A stretch of DNA of 6,377 nt from assembly GCA_021782195.1 (NCBI GenBank), contig JAJXVI010000152.1, positions 1-6,377 of the forward strand, written 5' to 3'. This DNA is from a bacterium. GTDB lineage: Bacteria > Vulcanimicrobiota > Xenobia > RGZZ01. This document shows positions 1-6,273 of this stretch, one piece after another (position 1 is the first letter of the stretch; every line of letters begins with the position of its first letter). The notes beneath the pieces are model-generated. The model made no database searches. It was not told where the DNA came from and was given only the letters and a program-made list of their open reading frames with translations. The position numbers and the translations under genes are program-made.

Positions 1-1
1 G

Positions 2-1294
2 CGCTGGCACCTGACCGATCGTGCCCCCATTCAGGCGGAGTTCAACATGCCGTCGCTGCGCGACGTTGCTTCGCAGATTCAGGTGACAAATTTCCGTGGA
101 TGGCGCGACGTTCTCCAGTGGGCAAGCAAGGTATGGGCACCACTTTGCGTGCCGGACAAGGCAATCCAGGCTCGAGCCACCGATCTGACTGCGTCGATGA
201 CCACCGACGACGAGAAGGTTCGGGCAATCATGGCCTGGATCGCCAGTTCCCACCGATTGCTCAACGATGACGAGATCTCGATCGACCAGATGGTGCCCGC
301 GAGCGCAGATGCGGCCTTCAACGCAACGTCTCTTCTCGCATCAGACCGCGCCGTGCTTCTCGTCTCAATGCTTCGGGCTGCCGGCGTCTCGGCCTTTCCA
401 GCCCTGGTTGCATCGGCCGACTACGGGAATCCAAGGCGGGGCGTTCCGTCCCTTCAACAGTTCAACGAAATGCTCGTCGCCCTTCCACAGCCCGACGGGA
501 GCTGGCGGTGGCTGGATCCCTCGCTTCCGGTACCGGACGTGCTTGGAAACAACCTGACGCACCGCCCCGCCCTGGTACTCAACGGGATCGACGAGCTGAT
601 GTTCACCCCTGTGGTTCCGCCCGAAGCAAATCGTGAGGCGATTCAGGGGGTCATCTCCCTGGGACCCGATCTCTCAACGGAAACTCGCCTGCAGTTCCAT
701 GAGTACGGCCAGCGCTCGCTTGTGTGGAGACTGCTCGCCACGATGATGAAGACTGCCGAAGACCAGCGGGGGCTGTTCATGAAGATTGCGCAGGGAATCG
801 AGCACTCTGCATACCTGCGTGACTACTATCTCCCGAAGCCGGATCCCGCGCATCCTGAAGCTCCCGTGACCGTGCGCATGAGTTTCGCGGTCGAACAGGG
901 GGCACAGGCCCACGGCAAGGTGGTCTCCCTCCCCCTCCCACTGCTCCCTCCGACCCATCTCTTCCGCATCGTCGCCACCAGTGCCACGCGACGCTATCCC
1001 GTGGTACTTGGAAACACCACCTACGAGGAGCGACGCCTTGAGATCGTCATTCCACGGGGATGGAAGGTGCAGGCACTGCCCAATATCGTCAATTGTTCAA
1101 ACTCGGTAGGTTCCTATCAGGTGGAGGAGCACACGCAGGGGCGAAGAATCTGGTTCCTCACGCGCCTCATCGTCCGCCGCACCGAAATCCCCCTGTCTGC
1201 GTACGACGATCTCAAGCAGATCGTCAACCTCGTTGCCGCAACGGTACACGAGCCCATCACGCTGCAGATGCAGACTCCTCCGAACGGGCACTAG
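2..1294 (+). CDS. DUF3857 / transglutaminase-like protein, 5' partial, catalytic residues lost
   Basis: Reading is open from the left edge, so 430 residues of a longer protein are visible; members of this family are usually 600-700 residues. The first codons (RWHLTDRAPIQAEFNMPSL) look like the end of a DUF3857 beta-sandwich, which argues that the gene starts outside the window and that the ATG at 47 is internal, although a GGAG lies 6 bases before that ATG. A transglutaminase-like core follows at about 200-560, then a C-terminal beta-rich DUF3858-like region (about 870-1290) with the RRYPVVLG, IPRGW and SAYDDLKQIV patterns. In active relatives the core has GDCKDKA, FNH and WLDP. Here the aligned positions read LLASDRA (Ala at 338-340), FNE (Glu at 467-469) and WLDP (Asp at 515-517). 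Cys and His are therefore replaced and only Asp remains. No membrane segment is visible. The natural role of the family is poorly known; this copy probably binds rather than cuts or crosslinks. It is the first visible gene of the run, 5 bases before ispE. Confidence 0.8.
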   Translation, partial: RWHLTDRAPIQAEFNMPSLRDVASQIQVTNFRGWRDVLQWASKVWAPLCVPDKAIQARATDLTASMTTDDEKVRAIMAWIASSHRLLNDDEISIDQMVPASADAAFNATSLLASDRAVLLVSMLRAAGVSAFPALVASADYGNPRRGVPSLQQFNEMLVALPQPDGSWRWLDPSLPVPDVLGNNLTHRPALVLNGIDELMFTPVVPPEANREAIQGVISLGPDLSTETRLQFHEYGQRSLVWRLLATMMKTAEDQRGLFMKIAQGIEHSAYLRDYYLPKPDPAHPEAPVTVRMSFAVEQGAQAHGKVVSLPLPLLPPTHLFRIVATSATRRYPVVLGNTTYEERRLEIVIPRGWKVQALPNIVNCSNSVGSYQVEEHTQGRRIWFLTRLIVRRTEIPLSAYDDLKQIVNLVAATVHEPITLQMQTPPNGH

Positions 1295-1299
1295 TCCCT

Positions 1300-2232
1300 A
1301 TGTCGACTCCGCGGTTTGCGGCGATCACCACGGCACACGCAAAACTCAACCTGGCCCTCCAGGTTCTCGGCCTTGACGCCTGCGGCTACCACGCTATCCG
1401 CAGCGTAATGATCAGTCTCGAACTGGCAGACTCGCTGTCCCTGGAGGCCGAGGGTTCCATCACGCGCACTCCATCGGTGGATCTCGAAGTGCGCGGAGGA
1501 GGCCACGACGTCCCCGACGACGATCGCAACCTTGCCGTGCGGGCCCTCCGGCTCTTCTACGAAGAGCACGGTGGGCCGTCCACGGTTCGGATGCGCCTGC
1601 GCAAGAGAATCCCGTCGCAGGCCGGGTTGGGCGGTGGAAGCGCGGATGCCGCCGCGGTTCTACGCGCGCTCGGGATACCGAGGGGGCTGTCCTACGACGA
1701 GTTGGGTGAACTCGGCGCACGTCTCGGCTCCGACATCCCCTTTGCCATCAAAGGGGGAGCGGCGCTCGTCTCGGGCAGAGGGGAACACGTTCAACCATTC
1801 CCTGTCCGTGGCTCCTGGTGGGTGGTGCTCGTGCAACCCGTCGAACGAATCTCCACCGCCTGGTGCTACCGGCGCTGGGATGAGCTCAATCCCGACATGT
1901 CTCGTTCTACGCTCGCCACCGCCCCGAATACTCGACCTGGTTGCCGTCTCCAGGACCTTCAGGAAGGGCTCGAGGCAGGTTGCCTGGAAGATGTTGTAGC
2001 AAATCTGTACAATGATCTCGAGCACCCTGTTTTCGATCTTCATCCTCACCTTCAAGAAATTCCCCGCGTCCTGCGGGAGGGAGGCTGCGCCGGAGCTCTG
2101 ATGACGGGAAGCGGTTCGTGTTTCTTCGGTCTGGCACACAGTCGCGCCATCGCGCGTACGGCCGCCGCCCTGACGCGAGCGCGAAACCTCGGATGGGTGC
2201 ACATCACGCGTACCAGGCAGGAAACCCCATGA
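1300..2232 (+). CDS. ispE: 4-diphosphocytidyl-2-C-methyl-D-erythritol kinase (IspE)
   Basis: A cytosolic GHMP-family kinase that phosphorylates the 2-hydroxyl of CDP-methylerythritol with ATP, the fourth step of the MEP route to IPP and DMAPP. From the ATG at 1300 it has 310 residues, slightly above the usual 280-300. Motifs in order: AHAKLNLAL with catalytic Lys15, GYHAIRSVM (30-37), DDRNLAVRA with Asn77, the ATP loop PSQAGLGGGSADAA (105-118), LGSDIPF with catalytic Asp145, the NDL motif (238-240) and the glycine-rich MTGSGSCFFG (268-277). The frame is open upstream to 1060 inside the previous gene, but those residues look unlike protein from this family, and starting at 1300 puts the Lys motif at its normal distance from the N-terminus. 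No clear ribosome site precedes the ATG. The gene starts 5 bases after the previous stop, so translation may be coupled. All catalytic residues are present and I see no sign of decay. Confidence 0.96.
   Translation: MSTPRFAAITTAHAKLNLALQVLGLDACGYHAIRSVMISLELADSLSLEAEGSITRTPSVDLEVRGGGHDVPDDDRNLAVRALRLFYEEHGGPSTVRMRLRKRIPSQAGLGGGSADAAAVLRALGIPRGLSYDELGELGARLGSDIPFAIKGGAALVSGRGEHVQPFPVRGSWWVVLVQPVERISTAWCYRRWDELNPDMSRSTLATAPNTRPGCRLQDLQEGLEAGCLEDVVANLYNDLEHPVFDLHPHLQEIPRVLREGGCAGALMTGSGSCFFGLAHSRAIARTAAALTRARNLGWVHITRTRQETP
2219..2222 (+). promoter_or_regulatory. Shine-Dalgarno site of the nucleotidyltransferase gene
   Basis: AGGA lies 6 bases before the ATG at 2229, inside the last codons of ispE. 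It supports this start over the upstream ATG at 2118 in the same frame, which would add residues encoded within ispE. Together with the ATGA overlap it points to coupled translation. Confidence 0.65.
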
Positions 2233-3011
2233 CCGCGTCAGTCACGGCCGTCGTTCTAGCAGGAGGCACGCTGGAAGAAAGTCTGCAGCAAGTGGTCCCC
2301 CCTGTCAAGCACAAAGCATGGATCCCCCTGGGGGGGCGCCTGCTGGTTGAGCGCGTACTGAATGCGCTGCACGGCAGTTCACGCATCGCGGAACGCGTGC
2401 TGGTCGCATCACCGGCCGACGTCCCTGCACGCGTCCGAGCGCTGGTCGATACCGTCGCCGAACCCGGACCTTCTCCCCTGCTCTCCCTGGAAAGCGGTCT
2501 GCAAAAACTCTCACGGGATGACCTTCCCGTGCTTGTCATCCCCTGCGACATGTGTTTCCTCGAACCGCTCAGCATCGAAGACTTCCTGGACCGCTGCGCA
2601 CGCCGCTCCGCGGATCTCTACTATTCCTACGTCAGACGGGAGACCTCGGAAGCGCGCTATCCAGGCCTTCGGCACACGTGGGTGAAGCTGCGGGAAGGCA
2701 CGTTCTGCGGAGGCGGCCTCATGCTCTGCAGACCACAGAGTATCCAGCGCGCACGCGCCTTCCTGGACTCCCTGACGCAGGAACGAAAGCGCCCCTGGCA
2801 ACTGGCACGACTGCTCGGTCCCAAGATTATTCTCAAGTGGGTGTTCGGACAGCTCAGCATTGCAGATCTCGAAGAGCGCACCTCACTCCACCTAAGAGTA
2901 CGCGCGGTGGGGATTGAAAGCCCGCATCCGGACGTCGGGTTCAACGTGGACGCCCCGGAAGAGCTTGCAACCGCGCTCTCCCTGGTGGAACCCACCACCT
3001 CCTCTTCCTGA
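2229..3011 (+). CDS. Nucleotidyltransferase (MobA/IspD-like fold), substrate unknown
   Basis: The 260-residue product has the layout of the small GT-A-type nucleotidyltransferases that join an NTP to a sugar phosphate, an alcohol phosphate or molybdopterin. It opens with VTAVVLAGG (5-13), then Lys29 in the KHKAWIPLGGRLLVERV stretch that usually contacts the nucleotide or substrate phosphate. VLVIPCDMCFLEP (101-113) carries Asp107, the expected metal ligand, and VGFNVDAPEEL (236-246) carries Asp241, the likely second metal ligand. GTFCGGGLML (157-166) is the acceptor-side glycine motif. Unlike MobA, IspD or GlmU, the loop after AGG has no GxGxR; it reads TLEESLQQVV. I recall similar loop-altered proteins annotated only as NTP transferase domain proteins. 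The start codon overlaps the ispE stop (ATGA at 2229-2232), so the two are probably made together. An isoprenoid role, or even replacing IspD, is possible but unproved; a nucleotide-sugar role for the envelope is equally open. Confidence 0.85.
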   Translation: MTASVTAVVLAGGTLEESLQQVVPPVKHKAWIPLGGRLLVERVLNALHGSSRIAERVLVASPADVPARVRALVDTVAEPGPSPLLSLESGLQKLSRDDLPVLVIPCDMCFLEPLSIEDFLDRCARRSADLYYSYVRRETSEARYPGLRHTWVKLREGTFCGGGLMLCRPQSIQRARAFLDSLTQERKRPWQLARLLGPKIILKWVFGQLSIADLEERTSLHLRVRAVGIESPHPDVGFNVDAPEELATALSLVEPTTSSS

Positions 3012-3013
3012 GA

Positions 3014-5176
3014 ATGCCTCTCTACCGCAGGTGTCAGCTTGCTGATCTCGCAGACGAGCCGCTGGCGGCGTCCGTGCTCCAGACTTTCTCCCGCACATTG
3101 CGCGTCAGCGTAAGCGTGATTGCCCTCGACGGAACGATCGTATGCCAGGCGCTCACTGAAAAGCACGACCTGCACTCCCTTTCGTGCCGCAATCCAGACC
3201 GCTTCCTGCCCCTCGTCGCGACATTGAGCGACACCCCGGCCACTTACTCCGTGGGCGGGGGAGGCGCCTTTCTCATCGTCTTTCCCGTCCGACCCGAAGG
3301 CAATCTGGCCGGAGCCGTCGTGAGCGGTCCGTTCTGGCGCAAGCATCCGACACCGGAGCAGGTCGCCGAACTGCTCGCGTCCCCGGCCCCTCGCCGGCGG
3401 GTTCCAGCACGCCTCGTCGTAGGTGCGCCGTGCCTGAGCCGGGTACGCCAGAAGCACCTGGAGACCACCCTCGGTTCCCTGGCTGGCGTCTTGAGCCACA
3501 TGTGCGTCGAACGATGCCTGAGCCAGCGCACGGTGGAAACACTTTCGACGTTGAATCGCATCGGGGTTGCAGTCAGTTCCAGCCTGACCCTTTCTGAAGT
3601 TCTCGAGGAGGTCCTGGATGGTGCAATCCGACTCCTCGACGCGGAAGAGGGATCCGTCATGCTCATCGACGAGGGCCGAGACGTCATGAGCATTGTTGCC
3701 TCGCGAGGACTCGCGTCCGAAATCGTCATGGGCACGCGCGTGACGGTCGGGGACGGTATTTCCGGTGAGGTTGCACGGGAAGGTCGCGCACGCCTCCTCT
3801 GCAGCGGCGTACGTGCGGAGGCTTCCCGGCTGGACGTCTGGAAGGCTGCAATCTGCGTGCCTCTTGTGACCAACGGGGAGGTTATCGGGGTTCTCAATCT
3901 TCGCGGACGACGCAACCTTGGAGATCCATCCCCTGACTTCACGCACGATGACGTGTCCGTGCTCTCCGTCATGGCATCGCAGGCCGCCGGGGCAATCGCA
4001 AACGCGAAGGCCTACGAAGCCGCACATGCCCGGGCTGGCGAAATGAGTGCCCTCTATTCGATTGGCACGCTCATCAGTTCCGGACTCGAGCGCAACCAGC
4101 TCCTGGGCCGTGTCCTCAATCACGCAACGCGCTTCCTCGACTGCAAGGAGGGCTCCATCATGCTGGTGGGTCCGGAGTCACATGCGTTACAGGTCGAGGT
4201 GTCGACAGGGTTGTCGGAAGGTGCGGATTACCACGCGCAACTGCTTCAAAACCAGACAATTGCCTGTGAGGTCGCACGAGAGGGGCAACCGCGCCTTGTA
4301 AAGACGAGCGAGGCCGTGGGGGAGAACGACACGCGACAACCCAGGGCAGCGATGTACGTTCCGCTTACGCTGAGAGACCGGGTCGTCGGTGTGATCCACG
4401 TCTCCAATCGCGTCGATGGAAACGACTTCACCCCACACGATCTCGAGGTGCTCAGCATGCTGGCAAACCAGGCTGCCGTGGCACTTGAAAACTCCTCATT
4501 GCACAACGAGTTGCACGAACTATTTGTGTCCAGCATCACCGCCCTGGCCAACGCCATCGATGCCCGAGACCCCTATACGCGGGGTCACTCGGAACGAGTT
4601 GCCCAGTACGCCGTTCGTCTTGGAGAAAGACTGGGGATGGACCAGCGCGAACTTGACTTCCTCCAGTATGCCGCCCTCCTGCACGACGTCGGCAAGATTC
4701 ACGTGCGCGACGAGATTCTCAACAAACCCGGTCGGTTGACCTCAGAAGAGTTTGCGGTGATGAAGCGGCATCCCGAGTACGGGGCCGCGATCATGACCCC
4801 GGTTCGAGCATTCCAGAAGATCATCCCCTTCATGTTCTACCATCACGAAAAGTACGACCAGGGAGGCGGTTACCCGATCGGACTTTCCGGCCAGGCCATC
4901 CCTCGCGAGGCGCGTATCATTGCCATCGTCGACGCATACGACGCCATGACGAGCAATCGCCCCTATCGAAATGCCATGGCCGTTGAGGAAGCCACGCGGG
5001 AACTGTTACGCTACGCGGGCACGCAGTTCGACCCGGCCCTTGTCGACGCATTCCTGCACTTGCTTCAGGAAGATCCTGTCCTGGCGCACATCGGCACAAG
5101 CATGTCCCGTGACCTTCTGCGCCCAGGAACGTGTCAGCCCGCCCCTGACCGGGCTGACACGACGACTGCGGGCTGA
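3014..5176 (+). CDS. PocR-like / GAF / GAF / HD-GYP signalling protein, likely cyclic-di-GMP phosphodiesterase
   Basis: A 720-residue protein without membrane segments, so probably a cytosolic sensor. Residues 5-168 resemble a divergent PocR ligand-binding domain (VIALDGTIVC at 35-44; GNLAGAVVSGPFW at 96-108). Residues 175-335 and 345-497 are two related GAF domains, each containing EGS[VI]ML and EVAREG. Residues 505-690 form an HD-GYP domain with the metal and catalytic residues in place: His525 in GHSERV, HDVGK (557-561), His586 in KRHPEYG, the HHE triad (610-612), Asp615, GYP (619-621) and Asp640 in IVDAYDAM. HD-GYP proteins hydrolyse cyclic di-GMP to pGpG or GMP, and the sensory domains would set the rate. 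One oddity is HHEKYDQGGGYP, which has three residues between Asp and GYP where two are usual. The ATG is 2 bases after the previous stop and lacks a Shine-Dalgarno site, which suggests reinitiation. A 12-bp hairpin lies inside the last codons. The ligands sensed cannot be read from sequence. Confidence 0.93.
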   Translation: MPLYRRCQLADLADEPLAASVLQTFSRTLRVSVSVIALDGTIVCQALTEKHDLHSLSCRNPDRFLPLVATLSDTPATYSVGGGGAFLIVFPVRPEGNLAGAVVSGPFWRKHPTPEQVAELLASPAPRRRVPARLVVGAPCLSRVRQKHLETTLGSLAGVLSHMCVERCLSQRTVETLSTLNRIGVAVSSSLTLSEVLEEVLDGAIRLLDAEEGSVMLIDEGRDVMSIVASRGLASEIVMGTRVTVGDGISGEVAREGRARLLCSGVRAEASRLDVWKAAICVPLVTNGEVIGVLNLRGRRNLGDPSPDFTHDDVSVLSVMASQAAGAIANAKAYEAAHARAGEMSALYSIGTLISSGLERNQLLGRVLNHATRFLDCKEGSIMLVGPESHALQVEVSTGLSEGADYHAQLLQNQTIACEVAREGQPRLVKTSEAVGENDTRQPRAAMYVPLTLRDRVVGVIHVSNRVDGNDFTPHDLEVLSMLANQAAVALENSSLHNELHELFVSSITALANAIDARDPYTRGHSERVAQYAVRLGERLGMDQRELDFLQYAALLHDVGKIHVRDEILNKPGRLTSEEFAVMKRHPEYGAAIMTPVRAFQKIIPFMFYHHEKYDQGGGYPIGLSGQAIPREARIIAIVDAYDAMTSNRPYRNAMAVEEATRELLRYAGTQFDPALVDAFLHLLQEDPVLAHIGTSMSRDLLRPGTCQPAPDRADTTTAG
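5130..5161. terminator. Perfect 12-bp hairpin between convergent genes, possible bidirectional transcript end
   Basis: Arms 5130-5141 (CGTGTCAGCCCG) and 5150-5161 (CGGGCTGACACG) are exact reverse complements around the 8-base loop CCCCTGAC. The hairpin lies inside the HD-GYP gene and ends 15 bases before the end of its stop codon; for the - strand gene it lies 23-54 bases past the stop. Only 7 bases separate the two genes, so there is no other room for a terminator. No T-run follows on the + strand and only a weak one (TTCCT) on the - strand, so factor-independent termination is not assured; it may instead protect 3' ends from exonucleases. Confidence 0.5.
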
Positions 5177-5183
5177 TTCCGGG

Positions 5184-6125
5184 CTACCTTCGCTTCGCCA
5201 GCCGGTCCATCGCCTCCGTGGCGGCTGCATCCTCGGGTGCCACGAGCAGAACCTGACCGTACAGACGTCGTGCTTCCTCGTCCCGGCCCCGTCGGGCGTA
5301 CTCGTCCGCGGCCAGCCGCCAGGGGCCGGCCGCCTTCGTCGGGTCGCCTCCAAGCGCGCAGGCGTCCCCCATCTTCTCGCTCACCAGAGCGTCCTGGGCG
5401 TCCAGATCGAGAATGCGTTCGCAGATCCGGATGGCTTCTGGATAGCGCCCCACTTCCAGAAGCAGGTCGAGGAGCGTGTGCAGTGCCGAAAGATTGTCAG
5501 GAGCGCGACGAATCAAAGCGCGTAGCGCCTGCTCGGCATCGGCTTTCTGGCCTCTCGCACGACAGAGGTCATACAGCATCTGGCTGGTCTCTACCGTGTC
5601 CTGACGCATGTTGCGCAAGCGGGTCAGCAGTTCGATAGCCCCATCCGGATCGCTCCCGGCGATCAACATCGCCGTTCTCATCAACGGGCGCACAGCCGCG
5701 TGCGGACATCCCGCGGCATAGGCGAGACGAGCGGCCTCATGCGCAAGCGTCGGGTTGGTGGGGTCGTCGTCGCACTCTTCCAGCTTTCTCTCGTACAGGG
5801 GACGCTCCGGCTGTGGGGGAAGCTCCTCAAGAAGCGCCTCCGGCGCTTCGGACAGCGCAGGATCGTCTGCAGGCATGGGAGGAGCGTCTATCTGCCGCCG
5901 GCGTGAGGTCGGAGGAGGCTCGTCTGGCCAGGGGAGCAGTTCCTCCTCCTCAACGTCGGGCCGGCGTCCGGGATCGTCGGGCCATGGAAGCAACGGCTCG
6001 TCGTCCGGAAAGTCTCCCCTTCCGTCACCTTCACCCGAAAGCATTCGGGGAGCGACCTCAGACAATCCAGCGGGACCGGACTGTGCAGTTGACGTCTGGG
6101 GCTTCTTCCGAAAAAAAGAAAACAA
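5184..6125 (-). CDS. TPR-repeat protein with acidic proline-rich N-terminal linker
   Basis: From the TTG at 6125 the product is 313 residues and begins MFSFFRKKPQ. This start has GGAGG at a 6-base spacing; the GTG at 6212 in the same frame, which would add 29 residues, has no properly spaced ribosome site. Residues 15-110 are rich in Pro, Asp and Glu and likely disordered, with the peptide LLPWPD at 45-50 and again at 63-68. From about residue 122 to the end the sequence is alpha-helical and repetitive, with TPR-type units best seen at 178-211, 212-245 and 246-299 (patterns such as ALRALIRRAPDN, GRYPEAIRICERIL and GRDEEARRLYGQVLLVAPED). TPR folds bind other proteins, so an adaptor or assembly role is likely, but no specific partner is indicated. 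There is no signal peptide; the short FSFFRKK end could touch a membrane or a partner. It converges on the HD-GYP gene and is not part of that operon. Confidence 0.85.
   Translation of the reverse strand: MFSFFRKKPQTSTAQSGPAGLSEVAPRMLSGEGDGRGDFPDDEPLLPWPDDPGRRPDVEEEELLPWPDEPPPTSRRRQIDAPPMPADDPALSEAPEALLEELPPQPERPLYERKLEECDDDPTNPTLAHEAARLAYAAGCPHAAVRPLMRTAMLIAGSDPDGAIELLTRLRNMRQDTVETSQMLYDLCRARGQKADAEQALRALIRRAPDNLSALHTLLDLLLEVGRYPEAIRICERILDLDAQDALVSEKMGDACALGGDPTKAAGPWRLAADEYARRGRDEEARRLYGQVLLVAPEDAAATEAMDRLAKRR
5922..5993 (-). repeat. Duplicated LLPWPD peptide in the TPR protein linker
   Basis: The peptide LLPWPD is encoded at 5976-5993 and again at 5922-5939, each followed by an acidic residue and set in a Pro/Asp/Glu-rich stretch. 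Five of the six codons differ between copies at synonymous positions (only TGG and GAC are shared plainly), so the likeness is held at the peptide level rather than being a fresh DNA duplication. A tandem docking motif is the natural reading, with no known partner. Confidence 0.6.
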
Positions 6126-6131
6126 AGCGAA

Positions 6132-6136
6132 CCTCC
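6132..6136 (-). promoter_or_regulatory. Shine-Dalgarno site deciding a TTG start for the TPR gene
   Basis: On the - strand GGAGG is followed by the 6-base spacer TTCGCT and then TTG at 6125. This is the strongest ribosome site seen in the window and decides the start of the TPR gene. Confidence 0.7.
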
Positions 6137-6211
6137 GGTCGTAAACAGCCGTATGCGACCCGTACACCAGAAAAGCAGCTGCAACGGTGTCGCCCGCGAA
6201 CACTCCAGACA

Positions 6212-6238
6212 CCCTCGACCGTCAGTCCCGCTCGAGGG
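6212..6238. repeat. Inverted repeat upstream of the TPR gene
   Basis: CCCTCGA at 6212-6218 and TCGAGGG at 6232-6238 are exact reverse complements around a 13-base loop, about 90-110 bases before the TPR gene start. A second small palindrome, GGCG-CAAG-CGCC, adjoins at 6237-6248. Either could be an operator or leader hairpin of the TPR gene, or chance in GC-rich DNA. Confidence 0.25.
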
Positions 6239-6273
6239 CGCAAGCGCCACGCGTTCGACCGTCCGGCAATGTC

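Noticed and set aside
1060..1299. Extension of IspE to an upstream ATG
   Set aside because: The added 80 residues lie inside the preceding gene, are Arg/His/Ala-rich without family likeness, and would push the catalytic Lys far from its normal N-terminal place.
2118..2228. Extension of the nucleotidyltransferase to an upstream ATG
   Set aside because: The Rossmann-like opening VVLAGG follows directly after the ATG at 2229, which also has an AGGA site; the extra residues lie within the end of ispE.
2229..3011. Calling the nucleotidyltransferase ispD, mobA or glmU
   Set aside because: The fold matches, but the GxGxR loop is missing and no substrate-specific motif of any of these families is visible.
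3244..3972. 242-codon - strand frame opposite the PocR-like and first GAF region
   Set aside because: Ser/Thr/Arg-rich composition with no domain pattern, fully antisense to a well-supported gene.
2657..4123. 488-codon open frame on the - strand spanning the nucleotidyltransferase and HD-GYP genes
   Set aside because: It lies antisense to two genes with clear domains, crosses their junction, and shows no recognisable domain. Long antisense frames are common opposite GC-rich genes.
5755..6144. Ser/Gly-rich 129-codon + strand frame
   Set aside because: It is the antisense of the Pro/Asp/Glu-rich linker of the TPR gene; the Ser-Ser-Ser and Gly-Ser runs follow from the repeated Glu/Asp codons opposite.
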